Below are positions 46,571 through 58,136 of a stretch of DNA of 64,000 bases, in pieces. Position numbers and translations under genes: made by a program. The notes beneath the pieces were generated by a model. That model was not told the origin of the DNA. It did not search any database and worked only from the letters and a program-made list of their open reading frames with translations. This stretch comes from Catonia carolina (lineage: Eukaryota; Arthropoda; Insecta; Hemiptera; Achilidae): contig JAQMRL010000003.1 of NCBI GenBank assembly GCA_035578175.1, forward strand, positions 88,452,469 to 88,516,468, read 5' to 3'. Each line of letters starts with the position of its first letter. Within the stretch, counting starts at the first letter, position 1.

Positions 46571-47415
46571 TATACAGGGTGATTCACGAAGATATGCAGA
46601 AACTTTTAGAGCTCAATGTACATGTAAACATAATGAAAAATGTTTATATAAACATGGGTCCGGAAATGCTTCGTTTCCGAGTTACGGCTAGCGAAAATTT
46701 CGCCCGGATTTCAGCTCACATGGTGAAATGAGGTCTTCCTGAAATTCTAGTAAGATAATTAAGGGGCGAATTTAATCATTTCTCATGGTTTTTGATCTGA
46801 TAAATTGAATAAAACAGGTCCCAGAACGGTAAGTTAAATAGTTTTTAAGGAAACCAGTGACAAATGCAAAAAATGGAGTGAAAACACATTTTTTCATTAT
46901 TGGGCAAGAATAACTTTGTTATTTCACCAAGAAGCAGTTAAAATTTTTGAATAAAACATGTAGAAAATTTTATTCTGAACAAACCGGTGTAAATGAAGTA
47001 CACAGAAAGCAAATAGATAAAATAGACAAGCTGTTTGATACAATGAATTTTTATTCATAACAGTACAAAGTAAAATTAACCGGAAAAACAAAGATGAAAA
47101 AATGTGTTTTCTTCACTCCATTTTTTTTGCATTTGACACTGTTTTTCTCAAAAACTATTTAACTTACAGTTCTGGGACCTTTTTTATTCAATTTATCACG
47201 TCAAAAACCATAAGAAATGATTGAATTCGAGAATTCCAGAATTTCAGGAAGACCTCATTTCACCTGGTGAGCTGAAATCCGGGGAAAATCTTTCGCTAGC
47301 CGTAACTCGGTAACGAAGCATTTCCGGACCCATGTTTATATAAACTTTTTTCATTATTTTTTCATGTACAATGGGCTCCCAAAGTTTCTGCATATCTTCG
47401 TGAATCACCCTGTAT
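46571..47415. mobile_element. Foldback element, family J, complete
   Basis: It starts TATACAGGGTGATTCACGAAG and ends with its complement. The arms of ~330-340 bp share 'gaaatgcttcgttnccgagttacggctagcgaaa' and 'ttgaataaaa.aggtcccagaac'-type wording in inverted order. The spacer of ~170 bp is AT-rich. The 79- and 78-codon frames on the two strands are the same arm read twice. Family traces lie at 48998-49290 and 52430-53490. No transposase. Confidence 0.88.
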
Positions 47416-48440
47416 ATTCGTCTAGGACAAGAGAAAGTAATAAAAATAAAATAAAAACAGCAAGTGTCATTACCGTACAAGAGAAATGCAGTCTTGCGGG
47501 AACGTACACATTAAAATATTACAATAAGAAGAAAATACAAAATTTTTGACTTAAATATAATAAAATACTATACAAGAATTATGATAGAATTAAATTAACT
47601 ATAACATTAGGTAGGTAGATAAATAATTATACTAGATATTATATTATTAGACAGATTAATTATAATTTTAAGTATACATTAAAATTTTACACAGACTACA
47701 TAATAATTTATATCAGTTCATAATTTAGCAGTTTAGGATAATATAATATAATAATAATAGTCTTTTATTTGTAACAAAAATATATACAATGTAGTTTCCA
47801 CTTAAACTAAAAAAACAAATAGAACATTAAAAAATAACTGGAAATTACAGAATTACAAATATTTACAACGCACACAAATCTTATGGTCCTGAGACCGTCA
47901 GAGAGGTTGGGCTTATTATTAATAAAAGAAATAAACTTCTTATTATTATATTTAAGAAATTAAAAATTTAAAGCAAAAAATAAATAAAAAATTTCTTCAA
48001 TAAAAGAAAAAACTAAAAATTAATTCTTCTATCAACATAAAATGATAAGGCCACTTCTGCAATATTGACTTATACGTCTCCATTCATTTCCATTTTAGTA
48101 GTTAAGTAATTGAACAAAAATCTTTATCCCCACTATTACAGTTTATATCTACCGGAAACAATGTAAATAATCTGCGAAGACAGCTTCAACTCGATGACGT
48201 CACAATTATCCAACAATACAAATTTAAGCAGTTTAGGATAAAAATCAAGTTATAATTATAAACAGAAACTGTCGATTAGTCGGATTTATGTCGTAATTTT
48301 AAATGTAAAATCGTATAGATATATCAGTATATTTTGCAAGGTTAAACGAGTAGAAAGTTATTTATAAAACAACATTCAATTTTATCAGTTTTATTTTTTG
48401 GCAAAAATTCTGCTTCTGAATATTTTATTAATATGAAAAA
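47416..48440. other. AT-rich spacer
   Basis: No gene recognised. Confidence 0.4.
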
Positions 48441-48444
48441 CAAC

Positions 48445-48625
48445 GTTAGAATCGCCACGCAGGCTGGCAGGCAGAAAAGTGCGATGCATACGTGGCTGTA
48501 TGCAGTTGAAGAAGGAGAGGAAAAAGGGATGGATCGATGTTGAGTGGCGCGCGGACCCGGGAGGGGCAGGTTGTGGTGGCTGAATGCTCTTGCAAGAATT
48601 TATCTGCATTAGCTACTTGAATGCT
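48445..48625. other. GC-rich island
   Basis: About 180 bp with clearly higher GC and CpG content (GGCGCGCGGACCCGGGAGGG at about 48545-48565) in otherwise ~30% GC sequence. Minus-strand frames (48391-48609 and 48446-48637) cross it, but their products show no recognised domain and Pro/Ser bias. It could be a promoter, an exon or a fragment of a GC-rich repeat; I cannot decide. Confidence 0.4.
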
Positions 48626-48997
48626 CGTTGCACACACATATGAAATACCTACTACCTAGTACGAGTAGACACACTTCACACACTTACACACCTAATGTAG
48701 TAGGACCTTCAGAAAAAACACATTTATTGATGTACTTCATTTTTAGAAGTACGGAACTGAATTTTATGCAAACTGTAAATTACACTGATACTCTCCAGAG
48801 TTCAGATACCGATACTAAAATTTATTCACTGAAATGATACCTCAGCTTTCGTAACAAAATGATTCACCTTTACAGTATTTTTCTTTATCAATTTCTTTGC
48901 AGAATCATTTCCACTTTTTTTTAAACTCAGAAATTTTTCGAGATATTTCCTAAGTTACGTTTTTAAACTATATTGACAAGAAAATTATTTAACACCT

Positions 48998-49290
48998 TAT
49001 ATAAATAGTGTCCCACGAGGAAACCGACATATGTACTTTACAGGCGTGTTCCTTTTATCAAAATAATGAAAAAAGTTCAGACAACCGTAGGTCCGGAAAC
49101 GCTTCGTTTCCGAGTTACGGCTGGTAAAAGATTTCGCCTTGGGTAGAGCCTATTCCTAAATAAAGCCATCCTGAAAGTCTAAGGACCCAATTTTATGAGT
49201 ACATTTGGTGGTGTATTATGGATTTTGACCCGATAAATTGAATAAAATAGGTTTTAAAACCATATCTTCTTCAACATTTTTTATGATTTT
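48998..49290 (+). repeat. Family J fragment (one arm)
   Basis: 'ggtccggaaacgcttcgttt' followed by 'ccgagttacggctgg' and 'cccgataaattgaataaaat' matches the left arm of 46571-47415. No opposite arm follows. Confidence 0.72.
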
Positions 49291-49337
49291 CATAGTAAGA
49301 TTGAAAAATCTGTCGTCTGAACAAGTTCAAATGGGAT

Positions 49338-49740
49338 GTGAAATATTGAATGTCATGTTTTTGTTGTTTGCAGGGATCACGGAACTTTTTCATGGCTGGA
49401 TTCGTGATCTACGTCTCTTAAAGCATCCGAATTGATGATTAATAGAAATAGTTTGAAAATTTCCAAAAAAGTACATAGCTATTTTCAGTAATTCGGTGAA
49501 ATATTGAATGTCGTATTTTTGTCTCTTACAGGTCTCAGGATACTTTTTCATGGCTGGATTCGTAATCTACGTCTCTCAAAGCATCAGAATTGATGATTAA
49601 CAGAAATAGTTTGAAAATTTTCAAAAAAAGTAGCTACATGCACATAGTCTTGCTATTTTCAGTGAAGCTGTGAAATATAGAATGCCATGTTTTTGTCTCT
49701 TACAGGGCTCAAGGTACTCTTAGCTTTGCTATACAATTAC
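49338..49740 (+). repeat. Tandem repeat, ~158-174-bp unit, 2.4 copies
   Basis: Units start 'gtgaaatattgaatgtc' at 49338, 49496 and (as gtgaaatatagaatgcc) 49670. They share 'tttttcatggctggattcgt' and 'ctacgtctct.aaagcatc'. Each contains a polypyrimidine-AG string (for example tttttgtctcttacag), which looks like a splice acceptor, but nothing supports actual splicing. Confidence 0.85.
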
Positions 49741-50007
49741 TTCGTTAAATGACCAATAAATGCGTAAAATGTTTGTAAAATTTGTAGAGAATTTAATTCT
49801 GAAAACATTGATGTAAATAAGTCCAATACAAGACAGATACAAGTTCAAGAAATTTGATTTTATTAAAGAAAACATAACAAAAAATTAAAGAAATGATAGT
49901 TTTATTTGTTAAGTATTCTTTGTTTTTTTTTTAATAAATCCGAATTTGTAAGACATTGACAAAAGACAGGAGTCCCAGTTAAGAAACACGAAGAATTGTA
50001 CCCGGAT

Positions 50008-50096
50008 TACAAGCGTCTCCGAAAATCAGCTGTTAAACAGCCGATTCGCGTCAACGACATTGCCACTAGACCAACCAAGTTTAAAAAATCTTCGTT
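50008..50096 (-). repeat. SINE S1 head fragment
   Basis: Minus strand: TTGGTTGGTCTAGTGGCAATG with the palindrome 'aatcggctgtttaacagctg' and a partial B box region. Body and tail are missing. Confidence 0.75.
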
Positions 50097-50271
50097 AAGC
50101 AAAAATCTTTCAAACCTTCTCAGCATCCCTAAACAAGTATTGGGCAGCCTATATATTTTCAATTTTGTAATATAACTCCATCATTAGGCCCGGTTAGATT
50201 TGCGGTTAGTGTCAGGAAATTATTACACGATAAAACCCACCGTTCCCATTCAATTAAAAAAAAAAAAAAAA

Positions 50272-51232
50272 ATCTGGCGTGAAACACTCACAGGACTTTC
50301 TCTTGCCAACACAAATGATGAACAATATAACCTAACATTAGTAATACAACATTAGAAATAAACAAAAACATGAAAACAATACTTTCCTTCCTATATATTC
50401 ATATAGGCAAGCGAAAGTAAAATCAAACCTCCAAAAGAAAACTTATTTTAATCATGAGTGAATGATGCAAAATGTAAACCAAACTTAGTTTGGGAATACG
50501 GAAAATCACTTTTTGACGCTAAACTAGACTCTGTAGAGAAAAATGCTTAAAATAAAATTTGTAGATCTTTTAATTTTCTATAAATTTTATTATGTGCTCT
50601 TTTGTTATAAAATGCATATAGGGCCGATATCTTAAAAAAACCTATTTTTTACAGATTTTCATGAAAAAAAAGTTTGACATAAAAGTTGTATATTTCTAAA
50701 TCCTCTACAACTTTTATTATACACTCTTTTGCGCTAAAATGCATATTAAGGCTGAGATCTTAAAAAAACCGTTTTTTCTACAAGAGAACAGCATCCCCGA
50801 GAATTTCAGCAGATATGGCGCCTATCCTATCTCGCAGAACATAAAAATGTAGTAAATGAGGCGATTCAAAAAAAACCTAGAAGCCGTTTTTGAGAATATC
50901 GCTATAAGTGAAAAATAACACGAATAAACTACTACTACCGGTTGACCGATTTTTGATAAAAATGTTCATGTCGGGTTCTCTAGTGGTACCTAACTTAAGT
51001 TTCAAATTTGTACAATGTTTCGTTCTTGAGATATTCTGTTCATACACACGCACGTACGCACGCGCGCGCACGCACGCACGCACACACACACACAGACCAA
51101 TCGCTAAAAACACTTTTTGGTTTCAGGGAGTCTGAAAACGTGTATATCCGGTGAAAACTCGATTTCAAAAAATCGACATGAAAACAATACTTTCCTTCTT
51201 ATAATGTATATTCATATAGGCAAGAGAAAGTA
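50272..51232 (-). mobile_element. Family A element with a 54-bp extra 5'-terminus inside
   Basis: The outer limits are TCTGGCGTGAAACACTCACA and caagagaaagtaataag. At 50369-50422 a family A 5' terminus (atgaaaacaatactttcctt to ggcaagcgaaagtaaaa) sits within the 3' third, after which the normal sequence resumes (aacctcc...atcatgagtgaatg). A mixed ACGC/AC tract lies at 51045-51092. Confidence 0.85.
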
Positions 51233-51239
51233 ATAAGAG

Positions 51240-51900
51240 TGTACAAAATATACAATAAAACTTACGTCTTTCACCACACCATATATTTTATATAAAATAC
51301 GGTTTAGATAAAATTTAAATATTTAATGGATGCATTACAACAGGTCAAAATATTATCAATAAAACCTTCAATCTTTCTGAACTTTATTCGGTGAAAAATT
51401 TTCCAAATTATAAAGGTAGTTTTGTAATCAGCAATGTAGATGGTACAATAAACCAGGGAATAAATTTGAATATCCATTTTACAATTTTGTCGAGCGAGGG
51501 AGAAAGGGGAAAAACAGTATGGCCTACGAGTTGTCCAGATTCATTAATAATGCAAAATAATAATTTGGGTATGCATGTGTAACGTAATATGAGGGGATTT
51601 GTGTGGAGGTAAATGCGCCGTTGCCAAACGAGGAGCTAGTATCCTAATGACGAGGTGCAATACTAACAGCCATACGGTCTGGTGTTTCATATGGATTGCA
51701 ACCATACACTACAATATTTACATTATGCCTGCAAAATTTTAGTAGTTACTCTAACGCCATGCTATAATGCAAAAATTTATTACATTTACCAAATTTCCCC
51801 CATATGATATTATAACACCACTACTTCCAACAGGCAAGAATTAATATAGTTTTAAGCCCGGAAATGCTGATCATATTAAAAGGTATTTGATTCACTACAC
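51240..51900. other. Spacer
   Basis: No gene recognised. A 63-codon frame at 51391-51582 shows no identifiable motif. Confidence 0.4.
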
Positions 51901-51904
51901 ATAT

Positions 51905-52410
51905 TTTTACTTTCTCTTGCCTATAAAAAAATATAGGCAGGAAAGTAAGTATTGTTTTCATGTCGATTTTTCGAAATCGAGTTTTCACTGTATATGATAC
52001 ACGTTTTCAGAACCCCTGAATCCAAAAAACATGTTTTCAGCGATTGGTGTGTGTGTATGAACAGAATATCTCAAGAACGAAACATCGTACGAAGTTGAAA
52101 CTTAAAACTTAAATTAAGTACCACTAGAGGACGTGACATGAACATTTTTATCAAAATCGGTCTACCGGAAGTAGTAGTTTATTCGTGACACTTTTCACGT
52201 TTTAAGTTAAGTTTAACTTAAGTTTCAAGTTGCAACTTCGTACGCTATTCAATTCATGAGATATTTTATTCACATACAGACCAATCACTAAAAAATCTTT
52301 TTTTTTTTTTGGGTTCAGTGGGTCTGAAAAACGTTTATATCCGGAGAAAACTCAATTTTGAAAAATCTGCATGAAAACAATACTTTTTTCCCTATATGTT
52401 TAAAATAAAA
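51905..52410. mobile_element. Family A foldback derivative, short
   Basis: Plus-strand 5' portion from actttctcttgcctataaaa to 'cacttttcacgttttaagtt' (~52206), then the same landmarks reversed to 'atgaaaacaatactttttt'. It is a palindrome of two 5' ends centred near 52210, where 'cttaagtt'-type self-complementary wording is repeated. The right terminus lacks the final motif. Confidence 0.78.
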
Positions 52411-52429
52411 AAATAATATTTTCCTTTTG

Positions 52430-53490
52430 TATTTGGTTGTTTTTTGCTTTATTTTATACCAATTTATTCAGAATTGAATTTTTTACAATTTTTTTGTTTT
52501 AATTTTATGTATTTTATTAGTTATTTAACAACGTTATTTATATTCAAACCTAAAAAACGTATTTTTAGGCAGAGTTTTTTCTATTTTACGTCGAATATCA
52601 TAAAAACCAAGAAATAAACAGAAGTGGGACCTGTTTTATTCACTTTTTTAAGTTAAAAATCATTAGAAACAACTGAATTCGCCCCTTTTTATCTTCTCAG
52701 AATTTCAGCACGTCTTTCGTTTCACCGAGGGTACGGAGTTCCGGGCAAAATCTGTCACTAGCCGTAACTCGCTACCGAAGCGTTTTAGGATATGTTTATA
52801 AACAATTTTTTACTTTCTCTTGCCTATATGAATATATAGAAAACACGTAATGTTTTCATGTCGATTTTCCGAAATCGAATTTTCACCCGATCTACACGTT
52901 TTCAGATATCTTGAACCCAAAAAGCATGTTTTTAGCGATTGGTCTGTGTGTGTGTGTGTGTGAACAGAATATCTCAAGAACAGAACATCGTACGAACTTG
53001 AAACTTAAGTTAGATACTCCTAGAGAACCCGATACGAACATTTTTATCACAATCGGTCAACCAGAAGTAGTAGTTTATTCATGTAATTTTTCACTGTTTT
53101 GCGATTTTCTCAAAATTTTGTAGGAAATTAAAAAATCTATAACTTTTATTTATGGCATTTTTCTCTACAGAGCCTAGTTTAGCGTGAGAGAGTGATTTTC
53201 CGTATTTTTAAGCCAAACTGAGGTAGATTTTCATTTTGCGTCTTTCACTTATGATTAAAATTAAGTAGGCCTAATGTTTATTGAGGTTAGTTTTTTGTTT
53301 ATTTCTAATGTTTTATTACTAATGTTAGGTTACCTATATTGTTAATTAATATTATATTGTTAATTTGCATTGGCAAGAGAAAGTCTTGTGAGTGGTTCAC
53401 AGCAGATTTTAAACAAATTTTTCTTTCTTTTGGCCCGTAGAGTGAGGTCAGAAAGCGCTGGTAAAACTTCGTGAATCATTCTGTATATTT
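52430..53490 (-). repeat. Family J copy split by family A
   Basis: 52600-52802 matches the inner and middle part of the J right arm (gccgtaactcgctaccgaag). The terminal part ('aaaacttcgtgaatcattctgtata') resumes at about 53450 after a family A element. In the intact J copy these pieces are contiguous, so A inserted into J. Confidence 0.75.
52806..53408 (+). mobile_element. Family A element, ~400-bp internal deletion, inserted in J
   Basis: The 5' third (to 'gcgattttctcaaaatttt' at ~53115) is joined directly to the last core module ('gtaggaaattaaaaaatcta'). Both ends are present: actttctcttgcctatatga and ggcaagagaaagtcttgtga. The flanks 'taaacaattttt' (52798-52809) and 'taaacaaattttt' (53410-53422) are similar and could be a target duplication with one indel, or chance in AT-rich DNA. 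Confidence 0.85.
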
Positions 53491-53955
53491 TCCATAATAA
53501 TTTCCTTATACAACATGGCCGTATATTTCCCAAATTTTAGGATACAGAAACTTAATAACTAAAGGTAAATAACAGAAGTGGGCAGATTAAATTACGCCCG
53601 AAGCCGGAATTATAATGAAACAGGAATTCATGCCTAAGCTTCAGATTTAAGTATAACTTAGGACTAGGATAAGAGGGATATTAAAGAAGAGGATTAATGG
53701 AAATGAGAAACCGAGCGGGGGTGGGTAAACCCAGTGAGTACTATAACAAACCTCTCACGGGAAATCCATTAACAAGTACGGTAAATAACTTCAATATAAT
53801 ATTTACGACCAATAAACTAACTGGGTTTGTAGTCATTCAAATTAAAAATAAAGTTTAATCGAAATAATTACGTTTTTTCTAATTAGACCTCCTATTTTTC
53901 TTTTAGTAAAAATAATCAGATGAATATCTAGTACCAAATTAAATTTTCCATAATT
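53491..53955. other. Spacer
   Basis: No gene recognised. Confidence 0.4.
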
Positions 53956-53959
53956 TAAA

Positions 53960-54032
53960 AAAAAATTGGTGTGATAGACCCACACAATTTTCTCTGGCCA
54001 ATGTAAATAATAAACAATATAATTTATGTAAA
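53960..54032 (-). repeat. Family A 3'-terminal fragment, degraded
   Basis: 'attggtgtgatagacccaca' then 'ttttctctggccaatgtaaa'. The core is missing. Confidence 0.6.
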
Positions 54033-54337
54033 ATCTCTTTAGTTCATCAATAAAAACAACTAAAGAACTTTTTTTAAATTAGCCGGTGTACTTCATTAAA
54101 ACATAATTTAAATTTCACATCTCGTTTGTTTACACTTAAAGTTATATTTTAATTACATTTGAGAAGTGTAGTGTTCACACAAAACATCCATGCTCTCTGG
54201 CAAATCATTAGAAAAAACTAAGGAATTTTAATAATTTAAATATATCTGGAGAACTTTTCGATTTTAGCAATTAATTTTTAGTAAAAAGATACTTTTTCTA
54301 AAAAAAAATATAATTTTTATATAGTATTTTTGACCGA

Positions 54338-54420
54338 CCCGTTGGTGTAGTGGTCAGCGCAACTGGTTTCAACGCCAGGGATCCCAGGTTTGATTCCCTG
54401 TCAGCTCTGGTATTTTTTCA
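54338..54420 (+). repeat. SINE S4 / tRNA-like unit
   Basis: 'ccgttggtgtagtggtcagc' (A box), 'caacgccagggatcccaggt', B box GGTTTGATTCCCTGTCAGC. The 72-nt part is tRNA-like, but the closing acceptor stem is poor and S4 copies recur, so a SINE head is more likely than a tRNA gene. Confidence 0.7.
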
Positions 54421-54699
54421 TCTTTGTCATCTCATATCATATTTTACAAGATAAATTTCACTTTTATACATATGAGTAAACAGACATATTCTATAAAATT
54501 TGAAAAATGGACAAATAAGGTTGTGGAAGAATATTGTATTGGTAAAATATAGTAAGATAGTACAGTAACATTCTAGAAATGGTCGAAGGAAAAAATTGTT
54601 GATTAAATAAATTGTATACTGTGTGAAGGGTGCGTTTTGAACAAGGATATTGATTGCAATGATTGAGGTATTTTCAAAAGAAATTCTCGGAAACAGAAA

Positions 54700-54900
54700 T
54701 TAGTAGTAAAGTTTGTTTTTTGTTGTTCCTTCTACTATGTTTTAGTAAAGCGGCGAAACTGTTAGAAGGGTCTCAATTGTTCGGAAAACTATCAGAGCGC
54801 AGTTACAAAAACCGTTAGCGCCTTTGTATTGAGTTAGTCAGTACTTGAATTGAAAATGGAATATGTTGTCGAGCCGTTCAGAATAGCGTGGTAATGGAAT
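54700..54900 (+). repeat. Repeat F copy
   Basis: 'ttctactatgttttagtaaa', 'ctgttagaagggtctcaatt' and 'tgagttagtcagtacttg' match minus-strand 15905-16020 with many differences. Confidence 0.4.
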
Positions 54901-54917
54901 CGGTTCCCATAAATAAG

Positions 54918-55450
54918 TATTGTAAATTTTATCAACTTTTCGCAGTGTTGTGTGGACTAATGGTAACGATCTGGTCCGGAGATGTAAAGATAGGTGGGTC
55001 AAGAATCCATCAGCAGTAAAAGTTTTTTATTTTTCAAAAACATTAAAAATTAAAAAAATTTAATTATTTATTTTTTAATTTAGATAATTTGTTTTATCAT
55101 CAACAATCTAGATTGTTGCAACAATCAACAAAACATGGATGGTCTGTCAATATTAACAATCAGCTGTCTCTGAATATTAAATGTTACTGAAAGAAATATT
55201 TAGGTATTTAAAATAATTATATTGAATTTGCTCAAAAAAAAAACAAATTTTTAATTAAATAATTTTTGATGATAAGTCGAACTGTCGAAATTAAAAAATA
55301 AATAATTTTTTAAAATATTTCCAATATTTTTTGAACAATAAAAATATTTTACAGCTGATGGATTCGACCGACCAATCTTTACATGTCCGGACCAGAACGT
55401 TACCATTACTCCAAACACAACAATGCGAAAATTTGATCAAATTTACAATA
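54918..55450. repeat. Inverted pair of tRNA-like units E
   Basis: The plus-strand unit (54918-55025: gtgtggactaatggtaacga, ctggtccggagatgtaaaga, gggtcaagaatcc) and a minus-strand unit (55345-55450) are similar along ~110 bp and face each other across ~320 bp of AT-rich DNA. The two arms could pair as a large hairpin. A-box-like TGGACTAATGG and B-box-like GGTCGGTCGAATCC are visible. Confidence 0.75.
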
Positions 55451-55454
55451 CTTT

Positions 55455-55705
55455 TTTTGCTTTTATTTGTTATCGGGAACTGTACATTGTTGACAACTAC
55501 CCAATTTGATCGCTGATTTTTGCTGTATTTTTTTTGACGTGGATTAGACATGAGTTTGAACAGCGACCCCCAGTAGAATTTGTTCATGGATAGCTTTCGA
55601 CTGGTTACCATACAAAGTCACTTGCCCAACCGGTGTAACTTAATAACAAATAATAGCGACTTTCTACCAGCTGACTGACTGGGCTGGCCCGAAGGCCTTA
55701 CAATA
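55455..55705 (+). repeat. Repeat family D copy
   Basis: 'ttatcgggaactgtacattg' to 'ctgactgactgggctgg'. It is inverted relative to 17085-17285 and adjoins E on one side and C on the other. Confidence 0.7.
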
Positions 55706-55732
55706 CTTAAATGGAAAACGGTTACAAATTTA

Positions 55733-55918
55733 TGTATTTCTGTATTTAAGCTAAAATACAGCTTAAAATGTATCAAAATTAATATTTTTTAAAAGGTCTA
55801 AACATTTTTTAATGATTCCTGATTATAACAAGATTTATTCGTGGGAAGAGAATATTAACAAACTAATGAAAATCAATGCTATTTCCCTATAGTTCAAATT
55901 CCGTTGGACACCCGGTAT
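55733..55918 (-). repeat. Repeat family C copy
   Basis: It contains 'atgattcctgattataacaa', 'cgtgggaagagaatattaac' and 'ttcaaattccgttggacacc' and ends CCCGGTATA. Same orientation as 11905-12088. Confidence 0.7.
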
Positions 55919-55919
55919 A

Positions 55920-56925
55920 AATATCCTAACAGTATTTTGAGAACGGAAATAAGAAAGAAGAATAAATAATGAAGTGTTATTTTATGAATGAATAAAAACC
56001 CAAGTTAACACTTAATAAAACGAATAGCGTATTAGTGTAGAACGTGTCAACACTGATTAAAGAAAAAAACGAATATTTAATTAAATAATAAGCGTTGATA
56101 AAACGCAATAAGTTACAAAATACGATATTTACTAATTGGGCTTAATCCATTTAAACATCAATGTAGAGCTGAAATTGCATTTAATAACTGTATTATTCAA
56201 TTGTGTATCAACAACACAGAATACGAGAACATAATAGGATATTGTATTACGAGATGTTAAATTTGCAGAGGAACAGAGACAATACAATAGAGGGAGTAGT
56301 GAGAGAGAAAGAGTAGCTTATAATAATTGCCAGTGGGCGTTAATTCGATTGAGCAGTTTTTTTCTACCGAGCTAAATGTCCGTATCTATTTCTCTACCAC
56401 AGTCTTGAGTCTGACAACTTAATAGTTATTCAGTATTTAAAGGGTTTCAAGCAAATAATCTATTCTAGCGATTTATTAATCATGAAAATGTAACATGAAT
56501 TAAAAACTTTCAAAGGAAAAACAAGTAAATAAATATACACTGCTAATTTATCAAAATTTAACGTTATTAAAATAAAAATCATACATAATTTACATAGAAC
56601 TAATTGAACTAAACGCTCATAAAAGTAAATAAAAAAGAACCAAACAATTTATCGATTCCTTGACTCGTTTAACATTAGACTTTATTCGTTTTAATTAGTT
56701 ACATTAAACTTTCCAGAAAATATGTAACAAACTTCTTTAACATTTTGGCGTTATTAATATCATTCTTCGTTAGAGAGCTGAATGTCCAAGAATCGATTCC
56801 CAGGTAATATTAAAATTTTTTTACTGTGGAACATTATGGAAAATTAGTATCTTTACTATTTCGTACAGATAACCAAACAATAGATTATTTAATAACTTCA
56901 AAAAAAGGGAAAATTTTATGTAAAA
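55920..56925. other. AT-rich spacer
   Basis: No gene recognised. It ends in an A12-13 run where the next family A fragment begins. Confidence 0.4.
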
Positions 56926-56931
56926 AAAAAA

Positions 56932-56992
56932 AAAATCTGGTGTGAAACACTCACAAGATTTTCTCTTGCCAATGCAAATAATAAACAATATA
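56932..56992 (-). repeat. Family A 3'-terminal fragment
   Basis: TCTGGTGTGAAACACTCACA followed by 'gattttctcttgccaatgca' to 'aacaatatagg'. The core is absent. Confidence 0.75.
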
Positions 56993-57011
56993 GGTACGGT
57001 AAGGTATGTAT

Positions 57012-57365
57012 AAATAGTATAAATAAAGGACTAAAATAAATAGTTCTGTTTCTCATCACATGGTCAGCCAACTAAATGACTGAATCATTTTAAGAACAGA
57101 AGAGGTAGAAGTGTAAAAGATACTAATCAGAGTTATCTACTCTGAAAGTAATGAATTTCATTAAACAGCCACACCCTGTGGTGAATGAAGTGAAGGTGTC
57201 ATTTGCAGAGTGGAAAATATGTGCTTTTCAGAGGGCCTGGCATGCTAATAAGTGTACTTTTCCACTCAGTGAGGAAGGCATGGTAAACCACTTCACTCCT
57301 CGTTTTACTTGGTAAAACCTCTACAGGTTCAAACCAGCCTTTCGGCTGATGACCTAAACAACAAC
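57012..57365 (+). mobile_element. Family B retroposon, 5'-truncated
   Basis: Flanked by the 11-bp duplication aaggtatgtat at 57001-57011 and 57366-57376. The B sequence begins at 'ggactaaaataaatagttct' (family wording gggctaaaataaatag) and ends GATGACCTAAACAACAAC. The truncated head with an intact tail and duplication is what target-primed reverse transcription produces. Confidence 0.88.
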
Positions 57366-57429
57366 AAGGTATGTATTGTGGTATTAATAGTTGTAAAGCA
57401 TATTCAGTGAGGTGCATGCAAAATTTTAA

Positions 57430-57890
57430 GAGATTACCTCTGCCCATTCCTGAGAAAACGGGTCTTTTGTATTAAAAAAATGACTTTTCAGGAAAAACAC
57501 GTTTAAAAATGTATTTCCAATTATAATGAATATAAAATTACAGTTTGACTTACACTTCTAGTGGCAGGCCTTCTAAATCTTTAAATTAACAGATTGTGTA
57601 TTCTTAAAAACAGTGCTGCCAAAAATCACATAAAAGGATAACACAAAATTTTCCAACTAAGTAATGAGAAAAAAGCAAGGGCAAAAATTTGAACTGAAAT
57701 TGAACGCGCCAATACACTAAATGCTGCTTTCTGTGGTCATGACACTAACACATGAAAAGTGGAATATATATAAAACTACTCATCATATTTTAATATTTTG
57801 TCTTAAATTAAACACAAAAACTAGTAGAATATAATTCTACAAAAAAAAAATTGAAATTTTTCACCAAAATTGGATTGAGACCCCCTTAAA
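57430..57890 (+). repeat. Repeat family G, uninterrupted copy
   Basis: 'gcccattcctgagaaaacgg' to 'attgagacccccttaaat' corresponds to the two halves around the LINE at 38809-39724. It has ~200 bp of extra central sequence. Nature unknown. Confidence 0.7.
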
Positions 57891-58136
57891 TAAAAGACAT
57901 CACATCTCAGATCTACTTTTCTGGCTATGAGTTTACTACATTAACACAAAAAAATTACAGGGAAGAGTCATCAGTGGATGATTTCTCCAGTCAAGATTGT
58001 GCAACACCAAATTAATAGTTTATACACACTGGACAGATGGCAAGTTTAAAGTGAAATGTTTAAAAATATTTATTTTTTGACTATAAAAGATATTTTTATT
58101 TCAAACTGTATAAAATTAACAACACGCAAATTTGAT

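Noticed and set aside
46492..46731. 79-codon frame and its near-copy on the opposite strand at 47244-47480
   Set aside because: Both are the two inverted arms of foldback element J; repeat symmetry, not a protein family.
49338..49740. Possible CRISPR-like or regulatory tandem array
   Set aside because: Only 2.4 long, diverged units with no unique spacers; a eukaryotic context is also clear from the transposons.
54338..54412. Possible functional tRNA gene
   Set aside because: A and B boxes are present, but the acceptor stem does not close well and diverged copies with A-rich tails occur at 29228 and 61375, so it is a SINE head.
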